Assembly: GCA_937872515.1 (NCBI GenBank)
Contig: CALMSX010000065.1
Location: 32,894 to 96,893 of the forward strand
Direction of reading: 5' to 3'
Origin: an uncultured Bacteroidota bacterium
GTDB taxonomy: Bacteria; Bacteroidota; Bacteroidia; Chitinophagales; Saprospiraceae
DNA: 64,000 bases
Of this stretch, positions 9,277-19,371 are shown piece by piece. Both the position numbers and the translations under genes were made by a program. Under the pieces are notes generated by a model. It had not been told where the DNA came from, ran no database searches, and was given only the letters and a program-made list of their open reading frames with translations. How positions within the stretch are numbered: the first letter of the stretch is position 1; each line of letters starts with the position of its first letter.

Positions 9277-10278
9277 ATGCGTAATTTAATATGTTTGATG
9301 CTGACCGGTTTTTATTTAACATCAGCAGTAAGTCAGGAACAACAGGAAAAAATATCAACCCAGTTGTACTACCTCCAGGAGGCAAGAGCCAATTTGTCGT
9401 ACACCAGAAACTATGCTGACTCGGCCTATGTCAATACCCTGTTGGATTCTTTAGATATGACCATCAATAAACTCATTACTTACATTGAAGCCATCCAAGT
9501 TGAATCAATGGTTGAAGAAGTTCAGGTTGAGGAATCGACTGCAGAAGAAATGGCAACAGATACATTTCCTGAAGAGCAGGGCTTTCCTGAATACCCTGAA
9601 ACAACCAACGAGGAATATCCTGATGTTTATGGCCAGCCAGAAAACACCGGCTCAGGAAATCCCTTTATCGACAAATACAACCCTTTTAAAAAGATGAAGT
9701 CTAGATTTATCATCGAAACAGGGATCAATAATTTTTTCATGCAACTCTCTACCGTGGCCAATGAACCCATTGTCAATACAGGAAGTTCATGGTTTTGGAA
9801 TTTTGGCTTGATCAAAGAAATCTCACTTTCGAGAAAAATTCGACTTGATGCAGGGATCACCTATCTGAGAAATCGTTTTCGTTTTTCCAATGACACCAGG
9901 TTGTCAGCAGACTCAGCCACCCCCACTTTTGTAGGGGTAGGTAATGCGGCTGAAGATCCCAAATTGATTGCCCACTATTTTACCCTTCCCATTTCTTTTG
10001 AGATCAAATTATCGAAGTCATTACACATCCATCTGGGTGGATATGCGGGTTACAATGTGGGTGCCCAGCAAAAACTGGCTCTAAAAGTGGGTGATGAAGA
10101 AATATCTGAAAACCGCAGTGGAGCGTATGGCCTCAACAAGTGGATGTATGGGGTAAGAGGAGGAATTGGCATTGGCGGTTTTGATGTATTTGCCCAATAC
10201 AATTTATCTAACTTTTTTGAGTCCAATCTTAAATACGATTACAAAATCTATATGATTGGTACAACATTTAAATTTTAA
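9277..10278 (+). CDS. Outer-membrane beta-barrel protein with acidic linker
   Basis: A 333-aa exported protein of unknown function. A signal peptide (CLMLTGFYLTSAVSQ) is followed by a short helical segment (about 25-75), then an acidic Glu/Pro-rich linker (about 75-125: VEEVQVEES, PEEQGFPEYPE). A C-terminal porin-like barrel of PorT type ends in IYMIGTTFKF. It lies 46 bases after the BtuG-like gene and 16 before the DUF6580-type gene, so it is probably in the B12 operon, perhaps as an accessory outer-membrane or periplasm-spanning factor. That role is inferred from position only. Confidence 0.7.
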   Translation: MRNLICLMLTGFYLTSAVSQEQQEKISTQLYYLQEARANLSYTRNYADSAYVNTLLDSLDMTINKLITYIEAIQVESMVEEVQVEESTAEEMATDTFPEEQGFPEYPETTNEEYPDVYGQPENTGSGNPFIDKYNPFKKMKSRFIIETGINNFFMQLSTVANEPIVNTGSSWFWNFGLIKEISLSRKIRLDAGITYLRNRFRFSNDTRLSADSATPTFVGVGNAAEDPKLIAHYFTLPISFEIKLSKSLHIHLGGYAGYNVGAQQKLALKVGDEEISENRSGAYGLNKWMYGVRGGIGIGGFDVFAQYNLSNFFESNLKYDYKIYMIGTTFKF

Positions 10279-10294
10279 TTAATCTCTTTCTGAA

Positions 10295-10861
10295 ATGAAT
10301 TCATTTAACTTTAATAGTAAAATAACCGTAGTTAGTATCATAGTAGTGGCAGTAATCAGCCGATTGATACCGCATCCTTACAATTTTGCTCCTTTTGGCG
10401 CGATCGCATTGTTTAGTGGGGCGTTGATTCATAATCGTTATGCAGCTGCCTTATGGCCATGTATAGCGGCCTGGATAAGTGGTGTCATTCTTAACAATAC
10501 CTTGTACGCCGGTATGTTTCCTGATTTCACCTGGTTTGATTACAACATCTTTTGGCAATGCCTTGCCTATGCGCTTACCACCTTGGTTGGCTGGAAAATG
10601 TTAAAAAGCAGTGCATCAGCGGTTAGGTTGGGTATCGCAGCTTTGAGCTCATCCCTTATCTTTTTTGTCATTTCCAATTTCGGATATTGGACAACCGGAC
10701 TTTTTTATACCAAAGACCTTACTGGATTGATCACTTGTTATATCAGCGCCCTTCCCTTTTATCCAGCTTCTCTGGCGGGTGATCTGCTCTACACAGGGGC
10801 TATGTTTGGTATTTTCTATTGGGTACAAAAGAGGTTTTTATTGCCCCAATCCGTTAATTAA
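10295..10861 (+). CDS. DUF6580-type integral membrane protein, possible ECF S-component-like transporter
   Basis: A 188-aa, almost wholly hydrophobic protein with about five to six membrane segments. The N-terminal motif SRLIPHPYNFAPFGAIALFSG is typical of the DUF6580 putative transport family. Size and topology resemble substrate-binding S-components of ECF vitamin transporters. It ends a cluster headed by a cobalamin riboswitch, and no BtuC/BtuD inner-membrane genes are present in this window. A role in moving cobalamin or a precursor across the inner membrane is therefore reasonable but unproven. No ECF energising module was seen nearby. Confidence 0.72.
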   Translation: MNSFNFNSKITVVSIIVVAVISRLIPHPYNFAPFGAIALFSGALIHNRYAAALWPCIAAWISGVILNNTLYAGMFPDFTWFDYNIFWQCLAYALTTLVGWKMLKSSASAVRLGIAALSSSLIFFVISNFGYWTTGLFYTKDLTGLITCYISALPFYPASLAGDLLYTGAMFGIFYWVQKRFLLPQSVN

Positions 10862-10908
10862 ACCGAAGGTTTAAACAAACCGATTCTTTTATCCTAAAAT
10901 GTGGTTAC

Positions 10909-13900
10909 GTGAAAAAAATAGTTGCCCTTTTGTTTATTGCCATGGCTTTCAATATGCAGGCACAAAGTTGTTTGAATGATGGAGCTGTTTTTTCTCTCCA
11001 GGAGCAAATTGACTCTTTTCCTATCAAATATCCGGGTTGTATCACTATTTTGGGTGATGTACTGATAACGGGAGATGACATTACAAACCTCGACGGCTTT
11101 GCCGGGGTTGAAACCATCGAAGGTAATTTTACCATTTCTACTGGCAATCTTAGCCAGTTGAGCGGCTTAAATGACCTGGCGGTTATTGGAGGTGATTTTA
11201 CCCTTTCCAAAAACAGCAGCCTTAGCAACCTCAATGCACTCTCCGGCCTTTTAATCGTTACGGGTTCATTGGTTGTAGAAAACAACACCAAACTGGTTAC
11301 CCTCCTGGGTTTTGACGACCTTAACTTTGTGGGTGGTGACGTCAACATTGCCTCCAATCCGCGTTTAAAAGATGTGGGCTCCTTTAACAACCTCGACATT
11401 CTCGATGGTACTTTTAGGTTGGCTAAGAACGATTCTATCGTAGTCATCAATGCGTTTAGCAAGGTTGCTATCATGGGCAGAGATATGATTATTTCTCAGA
11501 ACGCCAGGCTAGAATCCATTGGTGGTTTTAACAATCTCGATACCATCAGGGGTAATTTTCAGGTTGCCAACAATAACCAATTGCTCAATTTTACTGGCTT
11601 CGGACCCCTAAAGCATGTGGGCAGTGGTATGATGATCAGTAACAACAATGAACTTTTTTCACTCGATGGTTTAGATTCTCTTCACACCATTGCAGGCTTT
11701 CTGGATATAGGCAATAATCCTTTACTTTCGGACCTCTATGCCATGGGTGAGCTTTCTTCCATTGGCGGTTACTTGTCAATATACGGCAACAATAGCCTGG
11801 TTTACCTGGATGGATTTGACGCTTTGACAACCATCAAAGAAAATTTGAACTTGTTTTTTAATCCTGCCCTCCAGGATATTGCAGGTCTGGAAAATATCAA
11901 AGAAATTGGTGGTAATATATCTATAAGTGGAAACAACAACCTGATTAGCCTCGTTGGTCTCGACAGCGTTGATATGACGCAGGTTGATATGTTGGAAATT
12001 TTCCTCAACAGAAATTTGTCTGTTTGTAATACCGAAAATGTCTGTGCTTATCTGGCCAATTGCCAGCCAGCTGTGATCTTTAGAAACAGTGGGGATTGCG
12101 AAGACCTGGCCAGCGTACAGGCAGCCTGCAATTTGGCAGTTACATCATCATCGGTTCAGTCAACTGCCTGCGATAGTTTTTCCCTAAATGGTATTGCCTA
12201 TTATGAAAGCGGATACTTCTTTCAAACACTGCCTTCGCAGAATCCGGAAGCCTGTGATAGCACCATTTTGATTCAGCTTACCGTTTACCAAAAAGACACT
12301 ACTGAGTTGAACATAGCGGCTTGCGATAGTTTTACCTACCTTTCTGAGGTACTCCATAATTCAGGCACTTATGTATTTGATCTGGTAAATGCCTTTGGTT
12401 GTGATAGTACCATCGTACTTAATCTTACCCTCAACAATTCAATTACTTCTAACCTGGTTGTAAGCACCTGTGTGGAATTCAACTGGCAGGGTAATCTGTA
12501 TACTGAGTCAGGCGTTTATACCGACACCCTGGTAGCTTCTACGGGCTGTGACAGCATCATAGTGCTGGATTTAACCATCATTCCGGGTACACCCACTTTT
12601 GACACCCTTGAAATCAAAGGTTGTGACAGTGTGGTTGTCAATAGCCTTGTTTATTTTCAATCCGGTAGTTATGAACAACTGCTCACCAACGGTTTTGGTT
12701 GCGACAGCATCCTAACGATTGTAGTAGAAATAGCCCAACCCAGTTCATCAACAGTTACCGCAGAAGCGTGTCAAAGTTATGTGCTCAACGGTATTGAGTA
12801 TTTTGAAAGTGGTACTTATACCCAGGTACTTACCAATGCTGCAGGCTGTGATAGCACCATCACCCTTGAACTCACCATTAAAGAAGGATCCAACTCTTAC
12901 TACGAAATAACAGATTCCGCTTGCGAATTATACTTGTTCAACGGGGAGTATTACTTAGAATCAGGGACCTACCAGGCCAATCTTATCAACCAGTTTGGCT
13001 GCGATTCCACAGTCGTACTGAATCTGACCATCTACAAAAGTGACAGAGACACCATCGATGTTGCTGCGTGTGAAATGGTTGTAGTCAACAACGTTCCCTA
13101 CTTTTCTTCAGGGACCTACACCCAGTTTTTACTTACTACACGGGGTTGTGATAGTACACTAACTGTAAATGTGGTTATTAATCCGGGATTCAATACAACA
13201 GAATTGATTGAAGATACCGTATGTGGCAGTTATACCCTCAATGGCCAGGTTTATACCACTTCGGGCACCTATACTCAAAAACTAACCAATGCTGCTGGTT
13301 GCGACAGCACCCTTACCCTTGCCCTGGTAGTTTATCCAATTTATGAGGATACTATTTATGGGGTGTTTTGCGATTCCTTTGTAATAGATAGTATTGCGTA
13401 TTTTGAAAGTGGTACCTATACCCAAACCCTTCAAAGCGTTTTGGGTTGCGACAGTATTCTTCACTACAACGTTGAAGTTTTACACAGCACAGACACCACC
13501 ATATCAGTTTCTGTTTGTGAATCCTTTACTTACAACGGACAAGACTATACCGCTTCTGGCACCTATACGCAGCTTTTGTTCAACAGCGTTGGCTGCGACA
13601 GCACAATTACCCTTGAACTTACCATTCTTGAGGGTCAGAATACACTCAATGTATTTAATGTGAGCTCTTGCGGTCCCTATGAGTACCTTTCCAATACCTA
13701 CACAGAATCGGGAAGATATACCCACAACCTGATCTCCTCTACGGGCTGTGATAGTGTGGTTATCATCAGTCTCACCATACTGGAGGCTGTTTACGATACC
13801 ATATTTGCTACTGCCTGCAATGCCTTTGTGCTGAATGACTCAGTGTACTTTGCTACAGGGTTGTATACGCAACATCTTACATCGGCTGCTGGCTGCGACA

Positions 13901-14544
13901 GCCTGCTTACCATTCAGCTGATTATCAATAAAGGTTCAGAGACCTCACTTGCAACAGAATCATGCGGTACTTTCATCCTCAATGGAGTAGAATACAACAA
14001 GTCTGGCAATTATATTCAGGTGTTCCAAAACAGTGCCGGATGCGACAGTATCATCAGACTCCAATTAATAGTTTCCAACCTGGAGGCTGCCATTGTTCGG
14101 GATGAGGATGTTTTAAAAGCAACCACCAGTGATGCCAACTACCAATGGATAGATTGTGGGTCGGGCGAGAACATTGAGGGTGCAGATGGTCAGACCATTT
14201 CAGCATTGGAACCAGGTAGCTACGCTGTTATCATCTCAGATGGCATCTGTACCGATACTTCTGATTGTTTTGTTATCTCTTCAACTTCACAGCCCGGCGT
14301 ATTGGACAAAGTGGAGGTCGCCCCCAATCCTGCATCCAGTGGTGTATGGATTAGGCAACAGGGAAATATTCCATTAACAACAGTCAAACTTTTTGATGCA
14401 GTAGGCAGACAGGTGCTGGCAACTGGAATACTTAATAAGCACGAATATTACATGGATGTCAGTCATATTCACACAGGTATTTATTACCTGGAAATAAAAG
14501 CCAATCAGCAAATCAAACGGCAGAAATTGATCATTGCCAGATAA
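10909..14544 (+). CDS. T9SS-exported adhesin-like protein: leucine-rich L-domain plus 13 Cys-rich repeats
   Basis: A 1211-aa extracellular protein starting at GTG; the ATG ten bases upstream is out of frame. The signal peptide is IVALLFIAMAFNMQAQ. Residues about 45-380 form receptor-L/leucine-rich repeats (GGDFTLSKNSSLSNLNAL and relatives). Residues about 415-1050 hold 13 repeats of some 50 aa with the pattern C(D/E)S(F/Y).LNG..Y..SGTYTQ.L.N..GCDS...L.LTI, two conserved Cys per repeat. A type A T9SS sorting domain (VAPNPASSG ... KRQKLIIAR) ends the protein. Adhesion or matrix binding is inferred. It is closed by a bidirectional terminator. Confidence 0.87.
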   Translation: MKKIVALLFIAMAFNMQAQSCLNDGAVFSLQEQIDSFPIKYPGCITILGDVLITGDDITNLDGFAGVETIEGNFTISTGNLSQLSGLNDLAVIGGDFTLSKNSSLSNLNALSGLLIVTGSLVVENNTKLVTLLGFDDLNFVGGDVNIASNPRLKDVGSFNNLDILDGTFRLAKNDSIVVINAFSKVAIMGRDMIISQNARLESIGGFNNLDTIRGNFQVANNNQLLNFTGFGPLKHVGSGMMISNNNELFSLDGLDSLHTIAGFLDIGNNPLLSDLYAMGELSSIGGYLSIYGNNSLVYLDGFDALTTIKENLNLFFNPALQDIAGLENIKEIGGNISISGNNNLISLVGLDSVDMTQVDMLEIFLNRNLSVCNTENVCAYLANCQPAVIFRNSGDCEDLASVQAACNLAVTSSSVQSTACDSFSLNGIAYYESGYFFQTLPSQNPEACDSTILIQLTVYQKDTTELNIAACDSFTYLSEVLHNSGTYVFDLVNAFGCDSTIVLNLTLNNSITSNLVVSTCVEFNWQGNLYTESGVYTDTLVASTGCDSIIVLDLTIIPGTPTFDTLEIKGCDSVVVNSLVYFQSGSYEQLLTNGFGCDSILTIVVEIAQPSSSTVTAEACQSYVLNGIEYFESGTYTQVLTNAAGCDSTITLELTIKEGSNSYYEITDSACELYLFNGEYYLESGTYQANLINQFGCDSTVVLNLTIYKSDRDTIDVAACEMVVVNNVPYFSSGTYTQFLLTTRGCDSTLTVNVVINPGFNTTELIEDTVCGSYTLNGQVYTTSGTYTQKLTNAAGCDSTLTLALVVYPIYEDTIYGVFCDSFVIDSIAYFESGTYTQTLQSVLGCDSILHYNVEVLHSTDTTISVSVCESFTYNGQDYTASGTYTQLLFNSVGCDSTITLELTILEGQNTLNVFNVSSCGPYEYLSNTYTESGRYTHNLISSTGCDSVVIISLTILEAVYDTIFATACNAFVLNDSVYFATGLYTQHLTSAAGCDSLLTIQLIINKGSETSLATESCGTFILNGVEYNKSGNYIQVFQNSAGCDSIIRLQLIVSNLEAAIVRDEDVLKATTSDANYQWIDCGSGENIEGADGQTISALEPGSYAVIISDGICTDTSDCFVISSTSQPGVLDKVEVAPNPASSGVWIRQQGNIPLTTVKLFDAVGRQVLATGILNKHEYYMDVSHIHTGIYYLEIKANQQIKRQKLIIAR

Positions 14545-14580
14545 AAAAAAGGCTCCGCAACAGCGGAGCCTTTTTTATTT
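14543..14580. terminator. Bidirectional Rho-independent terminator
   Basis: Perfect stem GGCTCCGC/GCGGAGCC (14551-14570) with an A-run on the left and a T-run on the right. It serves both the plus-strand adhesin gene and the convergent DUF4249 gene. Confidence 0.95.
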
Positions 14581-14597
14581 GTAGGTAGGAGTTTATT

Positions 14598-15548
14598 TTA
14601 TTTAGGTGGACAAAACAGTCGGTAGTTGTGGACCGAATATCCTCCCCATATACCCAAACCACCCATAATGTTGGTTTTGATCCTTGTATAACTTGAGAAT
14701 GGGCCACCGCTATTGGCTGCAAAGTCCCGCGTTTTCCAGAAGTCATAATGTACTTTGTCAAGACACATCCACTTGACAGTAAGGCTATCTCCTCTTGTGA
14801 AAAGGCCAAAGTCGTCAAAATTGTTGTTGTCATCTCCTCCGCCCCCTCTTCTTTCGGCTTGGTTTAACGGAAAGTCAAATTCTTTACCATCAAAAAAAGC
14901 ATCATCGGTAGTGGATTGGAAAGGAGCTATCAATTGGTCACCCTCATCATCGGTGGTAAAGTAACGGTAGTAATTGGGTCCCAAAGGATCTTTAATTTTA
15001 AACCACAGCGCTGCCAGGGTATCGGAAGGCTCACCCGGTGGTTCTTCAAAATGGGCGTCAAAAAGAGGCACAAATGGCGGAATGGTAGTAGTGGAGGTCA
15101 TTACATACCCATCAATATCTACAGTTAGGTCATATTTGCCGCCTTGTTTTTTATTGATCTGCTGCAATAGATCTACATAAAGGCAGATATTAAGCGAAGT
15201 GCTATCGGCATTAATACCCAGTATGGCTGCTGCCTGCTCTCTCAACTCTTCAGGAAGGTCTCCCAGGCAGAGCTGGGTCAGTGCCACCGTTTTTTCGCCA
15301 TCATACACCGTTACCTTGGCGTCTTTGACAAAGATGTTGGCCAGTTGGTCCGGACCAATGGTAGTGATGTAAGGAATACTTCGGGTAACCATAACATAGG
15401 TAGGAAGACTGCCTTCTCCTTCTTCTACATAACCTTCAACCACAAATTGCTGGTCTGCATCTGTTGTGGGAGGAGTGTAAGGTTCTTCACATGAAGACAA
15501 CAACATTCCTAAAATAAGAATACTAAATATAGGATAATATAATTTCAT
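14598..15548 (-). CDS. DUF4249 surface lipoprotein
   Basis: A 316-aa lipoprotein with lipobox LSSC (Cys20) followed by EE. The body matches the DUF4249 family, whose members are usually encoded beside TonB-dependent receptors with a carboxypeptidase-like N-terminal domain, as here. The receptor stop is only 4 bases upstream of this start, so the two form an operon. The family is thought to act as an outer-leaflet partner of the receptor; the ligand is unknown. A poly-Gly/Asp/Asn stretch (ERRGGGGDDNNNFDD) is an unusual low-complexity insert. Confidence 0.85.
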   Translation of the reverse strand: MKLYYPIFSILILGMLLSSCEEPYTPPTTDADQQFVVEGYVEEGEGSLPTYVMVTRSIPYITTIGPDQLANIFVKDAKVTVYDGEKTVALTQLCLGDLPEELREQAAAILGINADSTSLNICLYVDLLQQINKKQGGKYDLTVDIDGYVMTSTTTIPPFVPLFDAHFEEPPGEPSDTLAALWFKIKDPLGPNYYRYFTTDDEGDQLIAPFQSTTDDAFFDGKEFDFPLNQAERRGGGGDDNNNFDDFGLFTRGDSLTVKWMCLDKVHYDFWKTRDFAANSGGPFSSYTRIKTNIMGGLGIWGGYSVHNYRLFCPPK

Positions 15549-15552
15549 GGCA

Positions 15553-17886
15553 TCAATTGAATTTAAAGTTATAGGTAATAGAAGGGATAAAAGGGAAGAT
15601 GGTAATCTTGGTACCCTCTATAGAAGTAGTTCCTTTTTCAAAGTCGGTGTTGATGTCGTAATTGATAAAGAATGGATTTTTTCTGTTGTAAATGTTGTAG
15701 ACAGAAAAATTCCATGACCCTCTCCATTTTTTCTTGGAATCAGGATTCGGTGTATAGGTAAAGGATATATCCATTCGGTGGTAGTCGTCCAAGCGCTGGC
15801 TGTTTCGTGGCCCGTAAAAAAGATTGAGGTTTTGCTCGGTGAAGAAAAAGCCATTGATAGGGGTAAACAGTTTTCCTGTGCCATAAATGAAGATGCCACC
15901 GAACTCCCATTTTTTTGACAATTGATAATTGACAACGACAGATAAATCGTGGGTCCTGTCATACACTGCCGGATACCACCTGCCGTTTTCAATCCTTTCG
16001 AAGGAGCGCTCTGTCCGGCTTAATGTGTAGCCTATCCAACCGTTTAACTTACCAACCGATTTTTTAATAAAAAACTCGGCTCCATAAGCCCTGCCCTTGC
16101 CATAGACAAAGCCATCTTCAACTTCCTGCGTAATGTCGTTGACATAATCATCAGCATAGTCGATTTGATTTTTCAGATCGCGGTAATACACCTCAACTGA
16201 TGTCTCGTAGGTGTCATTTTTGAAGTTTTTGAAAAAGCCGAGGGCATATTGCACCCCTCTCTGTGGTTTGACAATTTCTGTTGAAGGTACCCAGATGTCA
16301 GTAGGCAGGGTACTGCTGGAGTTGCTCACCAGATGGAGGTATTGGTTGGTAAAAGTAATACCTCCCTTTATGCTCGACTCCTCACTGGTTTTGTATTTAA
16401 AATTGACCCTGGGCTCAAATCCTGTATAGGTAATGGCCGGCTGGAATGTGCCATATTGTGTGCTGTCCAGCTTCGATGTATAGGGTCCCAGCTGAGAGAA
16501 AATGGAATATCGAATGCCGGCATTAATGGCCAGGTCGTTATTTACCTTAATGTCGTCCATAAAGTAAAGAGCATATTCATTGGCATATTTGGGTAGGAAG
16601 CCGGTGTTAAATTCTACTTCACCAGTAGAAGCAGATGCCGTATTGGGAGTGAGGGTGTGATAGGTATAGTTTAACCCATACTTGATATTGTGTTTGGTGC
16701 CGGCAAAGTAATCAAAATCCAGCTTGAGGTTCCAGTCTTTAACCCCGGAAAAAAGTTTAAACTCAAATTCATCCTGGCCTCCACCGAACTGAAACTGATA
16801 GTCGTTGTAAACAGCAGAGAGATTAAAAAAGAGCTTATTGGTAAACAAGTGATTCCAACGCAGGGTGGCGGTCGAATTGCCGTATGGCAGGTCAAATCTG
16901 AAATCTCTTTTGGGCTGCCTGAACTTTAGTACATCCCTCCCAAAATAAGCGCTGAAAAAGAGTCGGTCGGAATCTGAAAATTTGTGGTTGATTTTGGCAT
17001 TGAGGTCGTAAAAATAATAGTTCGTACCCTCAAAAGTGGATCCCTTTAATGCGGCCTGAGCCAAATCACCAATATAGGTTCTTCTACCCGATACAATAAA
17101 GGAGGTTTTATCTTTTACTATGGGCCCCTGAATGGTAAGCCTCGAAGAAATCAAACCAATTCCCCCTTCGGCACTGTATTCTTTTTGATTGCCTTCCTTC
17201 ATCTGAATGTCCAAAACACTGGAAAGCCTGCCTCCATAGTTGGCGGGCATACCTCCTTTGATTAGGGTGGTATTTTTGATGGCATCGGCATTAAATACCG
17301 AAAAGAAACCCAGCATATGGCCGGAGTTATAAACCACCGCCTCATCGAGTAAAACCAGGTTTTGATCCGGGCCTCCACCCCTAACATAAAATCCTGCATT
17401 GCCTTCTCCCGATGAACGTACTCCGGGCAGCAATTGGATGGCCTTCAATAAATCTACCTCTCCAAAAATAGCAGGCAGCTTTTTTATGTTTTCTACCGGC
17501 AGGCTCACTGTTCCCATCTGGGTGCCTTCCACATTTTTGGCCCTCTCTTCTTTATCGGCAGAGACCACAATTTCTTCAATCGTTATGCCCTCAGTCAAAT
17601 CAACATTCAACTTCAGATCTTTGTCCATCACCACTTCAAAGGCCTGTTCCTGGAAGCCCAGGTAGCTAAATACGATCTTATAGCTGCCCTTGGGTAGGGT
17701 CAGTGAGTAAAAGCCGTAGGCATTACTGGCAGTTCCCTGTTCGGCATTGGCCAAATTAAAAATGTTGGCCCCAATCAGGGTTTCACCCGTGCCCCCATCT
17801 TTTACATATCCGCTAAGGGTAAATTGGGTTTGGGCAGTAACAGAAAACCAGGCAAGCGTAAAAAAAAGAAAGAGTGTGGATTTCAT
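15553..17886 (-). CDS. TonB-dependent receptor with carboxypeptidase-regulatory-like domain
   Basis: A 777-aa outer-membrane receptor. The signal peptide ends near TA|QT (residue 18). Residues about 22-105 form a CarboxypepD_reg-like domain (SGYVKDGGTGETLIGANIF). The plug lies at about 115-230 (LPAIFGEVDLLKAIQLLPG, GFYVRGGGPDQNLVLLDEA, MPANYGGRLSSVLDI), then a large barrel ending in YNFKFN. The architecture is that of SusC-like receptors, but the partner is a DUF4249 lipoprotein rather than SusD. The substrate cannot be read from the sequence; no degradative enzymes are linked. Confidence 0.9.
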   Translation of the reverse strand: MKSTLFLFFTLAWFSVTAQTQFTLSGYVKDGGTGETLIGANIFNLANAEQGTASNAYGFYSLTLPKGSYKIVFSYLGFQEQAFEVVMDKDLKLNVDLTEGITIEEIVVSADKEERAKNVEGTQMGTVSLPVENIKKLPAIFGEVDLLKAIQLLPGVRSSGEGNAGFYVRGGGPDQNLVLLDEAVVYNSGHMLGFFSVFNADAIKNTTLIKGGMPANYGGRLSSVLDIQMKEGNQKEYSAEGGIGLISSRLTIQGPIVKDKTSFIVSGRRTYIGDLAQAALKGSTFEGTNYYFYDLNAKINHKFSDSDRLFFSAYFGRDVLKFRQPKRDFRFDLPYGNSTATLRWNHLFTNKLFFNLSAVYNDYQFQFGGGQDEFEFKLFSGVKDWNLKLDFDYFAGTKHNIKYGLNYTYHTLTPNTASASTGEVEFNTGFLPKYANEYALYFMDDIKVNNDLAINAGIRYSIFSQLGPYTSKLDSTQYGTFQPAITYTGFEPRVNFKYKTSEESSIKGGITFTNQYLHLVSNSSSTLPTDIWVPSTEIVKPQRGVQYALGFFKNFKNDTYETSVEVYYRDLKNQIDYADDYVNDITQEVEDGFVYGKGRAYGAEFFIKKSVGKLNGWIGYTLSRTERSFERIENGRWYPAVYDRTHDLSVVVNYQLSKKWEFGGIFIYGTGKLFTPINGFFFTEQNLNLFYGPRNSQRLDDYHRMDISFTYTPNPDSKKKWRGSWNFSVYNIYNRKNPFFINYDINTDFEKGTTSIEGTKITIFPFIPSITYNFKFN

Positions 17887-18126
17887 AAATGTTATTCCTT
17901 GATTTTTTGTTCGGAAAAATAAAATTTTGATTGTAGCTATATATAAGTAGAGAAACGATAAAAATGATGGAAGGTTGACGTATTTGGTCTAATTAATTTG
18001 GTTTATAGACCAAAAACTTTTCTCCATCGACAAAATAAAATTTGGTTTTGGAATTTTATCTACGCCTGTTTTGGGTTCTTTTTTCTTTTTAAATCTTCCT
18101 ATTCCTTATTTTCGCCGGCCAGATCA

Positions 18127-19296
18127 ATGATGCCAAAAAAGCTTAATATTACCTTTTTATACCTGGTCCTCCTGGTTTTGTCAACCACGTGGTCATGCAA
18201 AAAAGGAGAGCCTATCCAGGTCAATAAAAACCAAAGTCCGGTTTTTTTACCCAAAATATCCGTGGGTCAACTGGATTCCTTTTTATTAGACCAGCACCGT
18301 CAGACAAGCCAACCCGCCTATGCCATTGCAGTGGTGTACAAAGACAAAACCATCTACAGAAGATTTAATGGCCAGCTCCACGGAAACAAGGGTGGGGGAA
18401 AGGTAAATGGTGAAAGCATATTTAGACTGGGTAGCCTTTCAAAGGGATTTTCTGGTATCCTGGCAGCCATGCTGGCAGACAAGGGCTTGATCCACCTCAA
18501 TGATCCGGTAGCTATGTACATTCCACAGCTTACCTTAACTTCTTCTGTGCCGGGCGATTCTCTCAGGCTATGGCACATCCTGGCACACACCACCGGTCTA
18601 ACAGAACATGCCTACAGCAATCTGATAGAAATGGGAAAATCCAAAGACCTTTTGATCAAAGCACTCAATGAACTGAAGCCAAGAGACATCACAGGCCAGG
18701 ACTATGCCTACCAAAATGCAGCTTTTTCCTTGATAGAAGAGGTCATTGCCTCAGTTACCGGACTTTCTTATCAGGATGCCCTGGACGCCTTTATTTTTAA
18801 AAGACTTCATATGCACCACGCCAGTTCGGATTTTGCCAGCGTAGCCCACAACGACCATTTTGTATGGCCCCAGCACGCCGGAGGTGCTTTGAGAGACCTG
18901 GATACCACTTATTACAATACACCCTCGGCAGGAGGCATTAATGCCAGCCTCTCAGATATGGAGTCATGGCTCTCTGCTATGATGGGATTCAAAACCGATC
19001 AAATATCAGCGTCTGCCTTAGCACTGGCCTTTGAGCCCCGGGTTTCTACCGCCTACGATGACAAGTATTTCAATTTTTGGCCTGGGGTCACTGATTCAAA
19101 ATATGGCCTTGGCTGGAGAATCCTCACACTTAACAATAGAACCCTCATGTTTCATGGAGGCCAGGTTAGCCATTATAGGGCAGAAATTGCTTTTGACCCC
19201 GCCCTCCATCTGGGGGTAGTTGCCTTATTTAGCGAGCCTTGTTTTCTCTCAAACCATATCGTGCCTTCGGTGTTTGATAAGGTAAAGGTCCATTAA
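18127..19296 (+). CDS. Serine hydrolase of the beta-lactamase/class C penicillin-binding family, probable lipoprotein
   Basis: The ATG pair at 18127/18130 gives about 389 aa beginning with a lipoprotein-like signal (FLYLVLLVLSTTWSC). An upstream ATG at 17998 would place a long non-signal stretch in front and is disfavoured. The SxxK motif SLSK (18433-18444) and the Y-x-N motif YQN (18709-18717) are present, and HGG stands in for the KTG box (MFHGGQVSHY), as in esterase or D-aminopeptidase members of the family. It is probably a periplasmic peptidase or esterase; antibiotic resistance is not implied. It is divergent from the TonB receptor. Confidence 0.85.
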   Translation: MMPKKLNITFLYLVLLVLSTTWSCKKGEPIQVNKNQSPVFLPKISVGQLDSFLLDQHRQTSQPAYAIAVVYKDKTIYRRFNGQLHGNKGGGKVNGESIFRLGSLSKGFSGILAAMLADKGLIHLNDPVAMYIPQLTLTSSVPGDSLRLWHILAHTTGLTEHAYSNLIEMGKSKDLLIKALNELKPRDITGQDYAYQNAAFSLIEEVIASVTGLSYQDALDAFIFKRLHMHHASSDFASVAHNDHFVWPQHAGGALRDLDTTYYNTPSAGGINASLSDMESWLSAMMGFKTDQISASALALAFEPRVSTAYDDKYFNFWPGVTDSKYGLGWRILTLNNRTLMFHGGQVSHYRAEIAFDPALHLGVVALFSEPCFLSNHIVPSVFDKVKVH

Positions 19297-19371
19297 TCAG
19301 CTAAGTCTGCTGATTCACCGAACATTTTTACAGTTTCAGGTCTTGTTTTTACATCCTCGTGTTGGAATCTT

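Noticed and set aside
18127..19296. Antibiotic-resistance beta-lactamase
   Set aside because: The KTG box is replaced by HGG and the protein is a lipoprotein-like serine hydrolase; resistance cannot be claimed.
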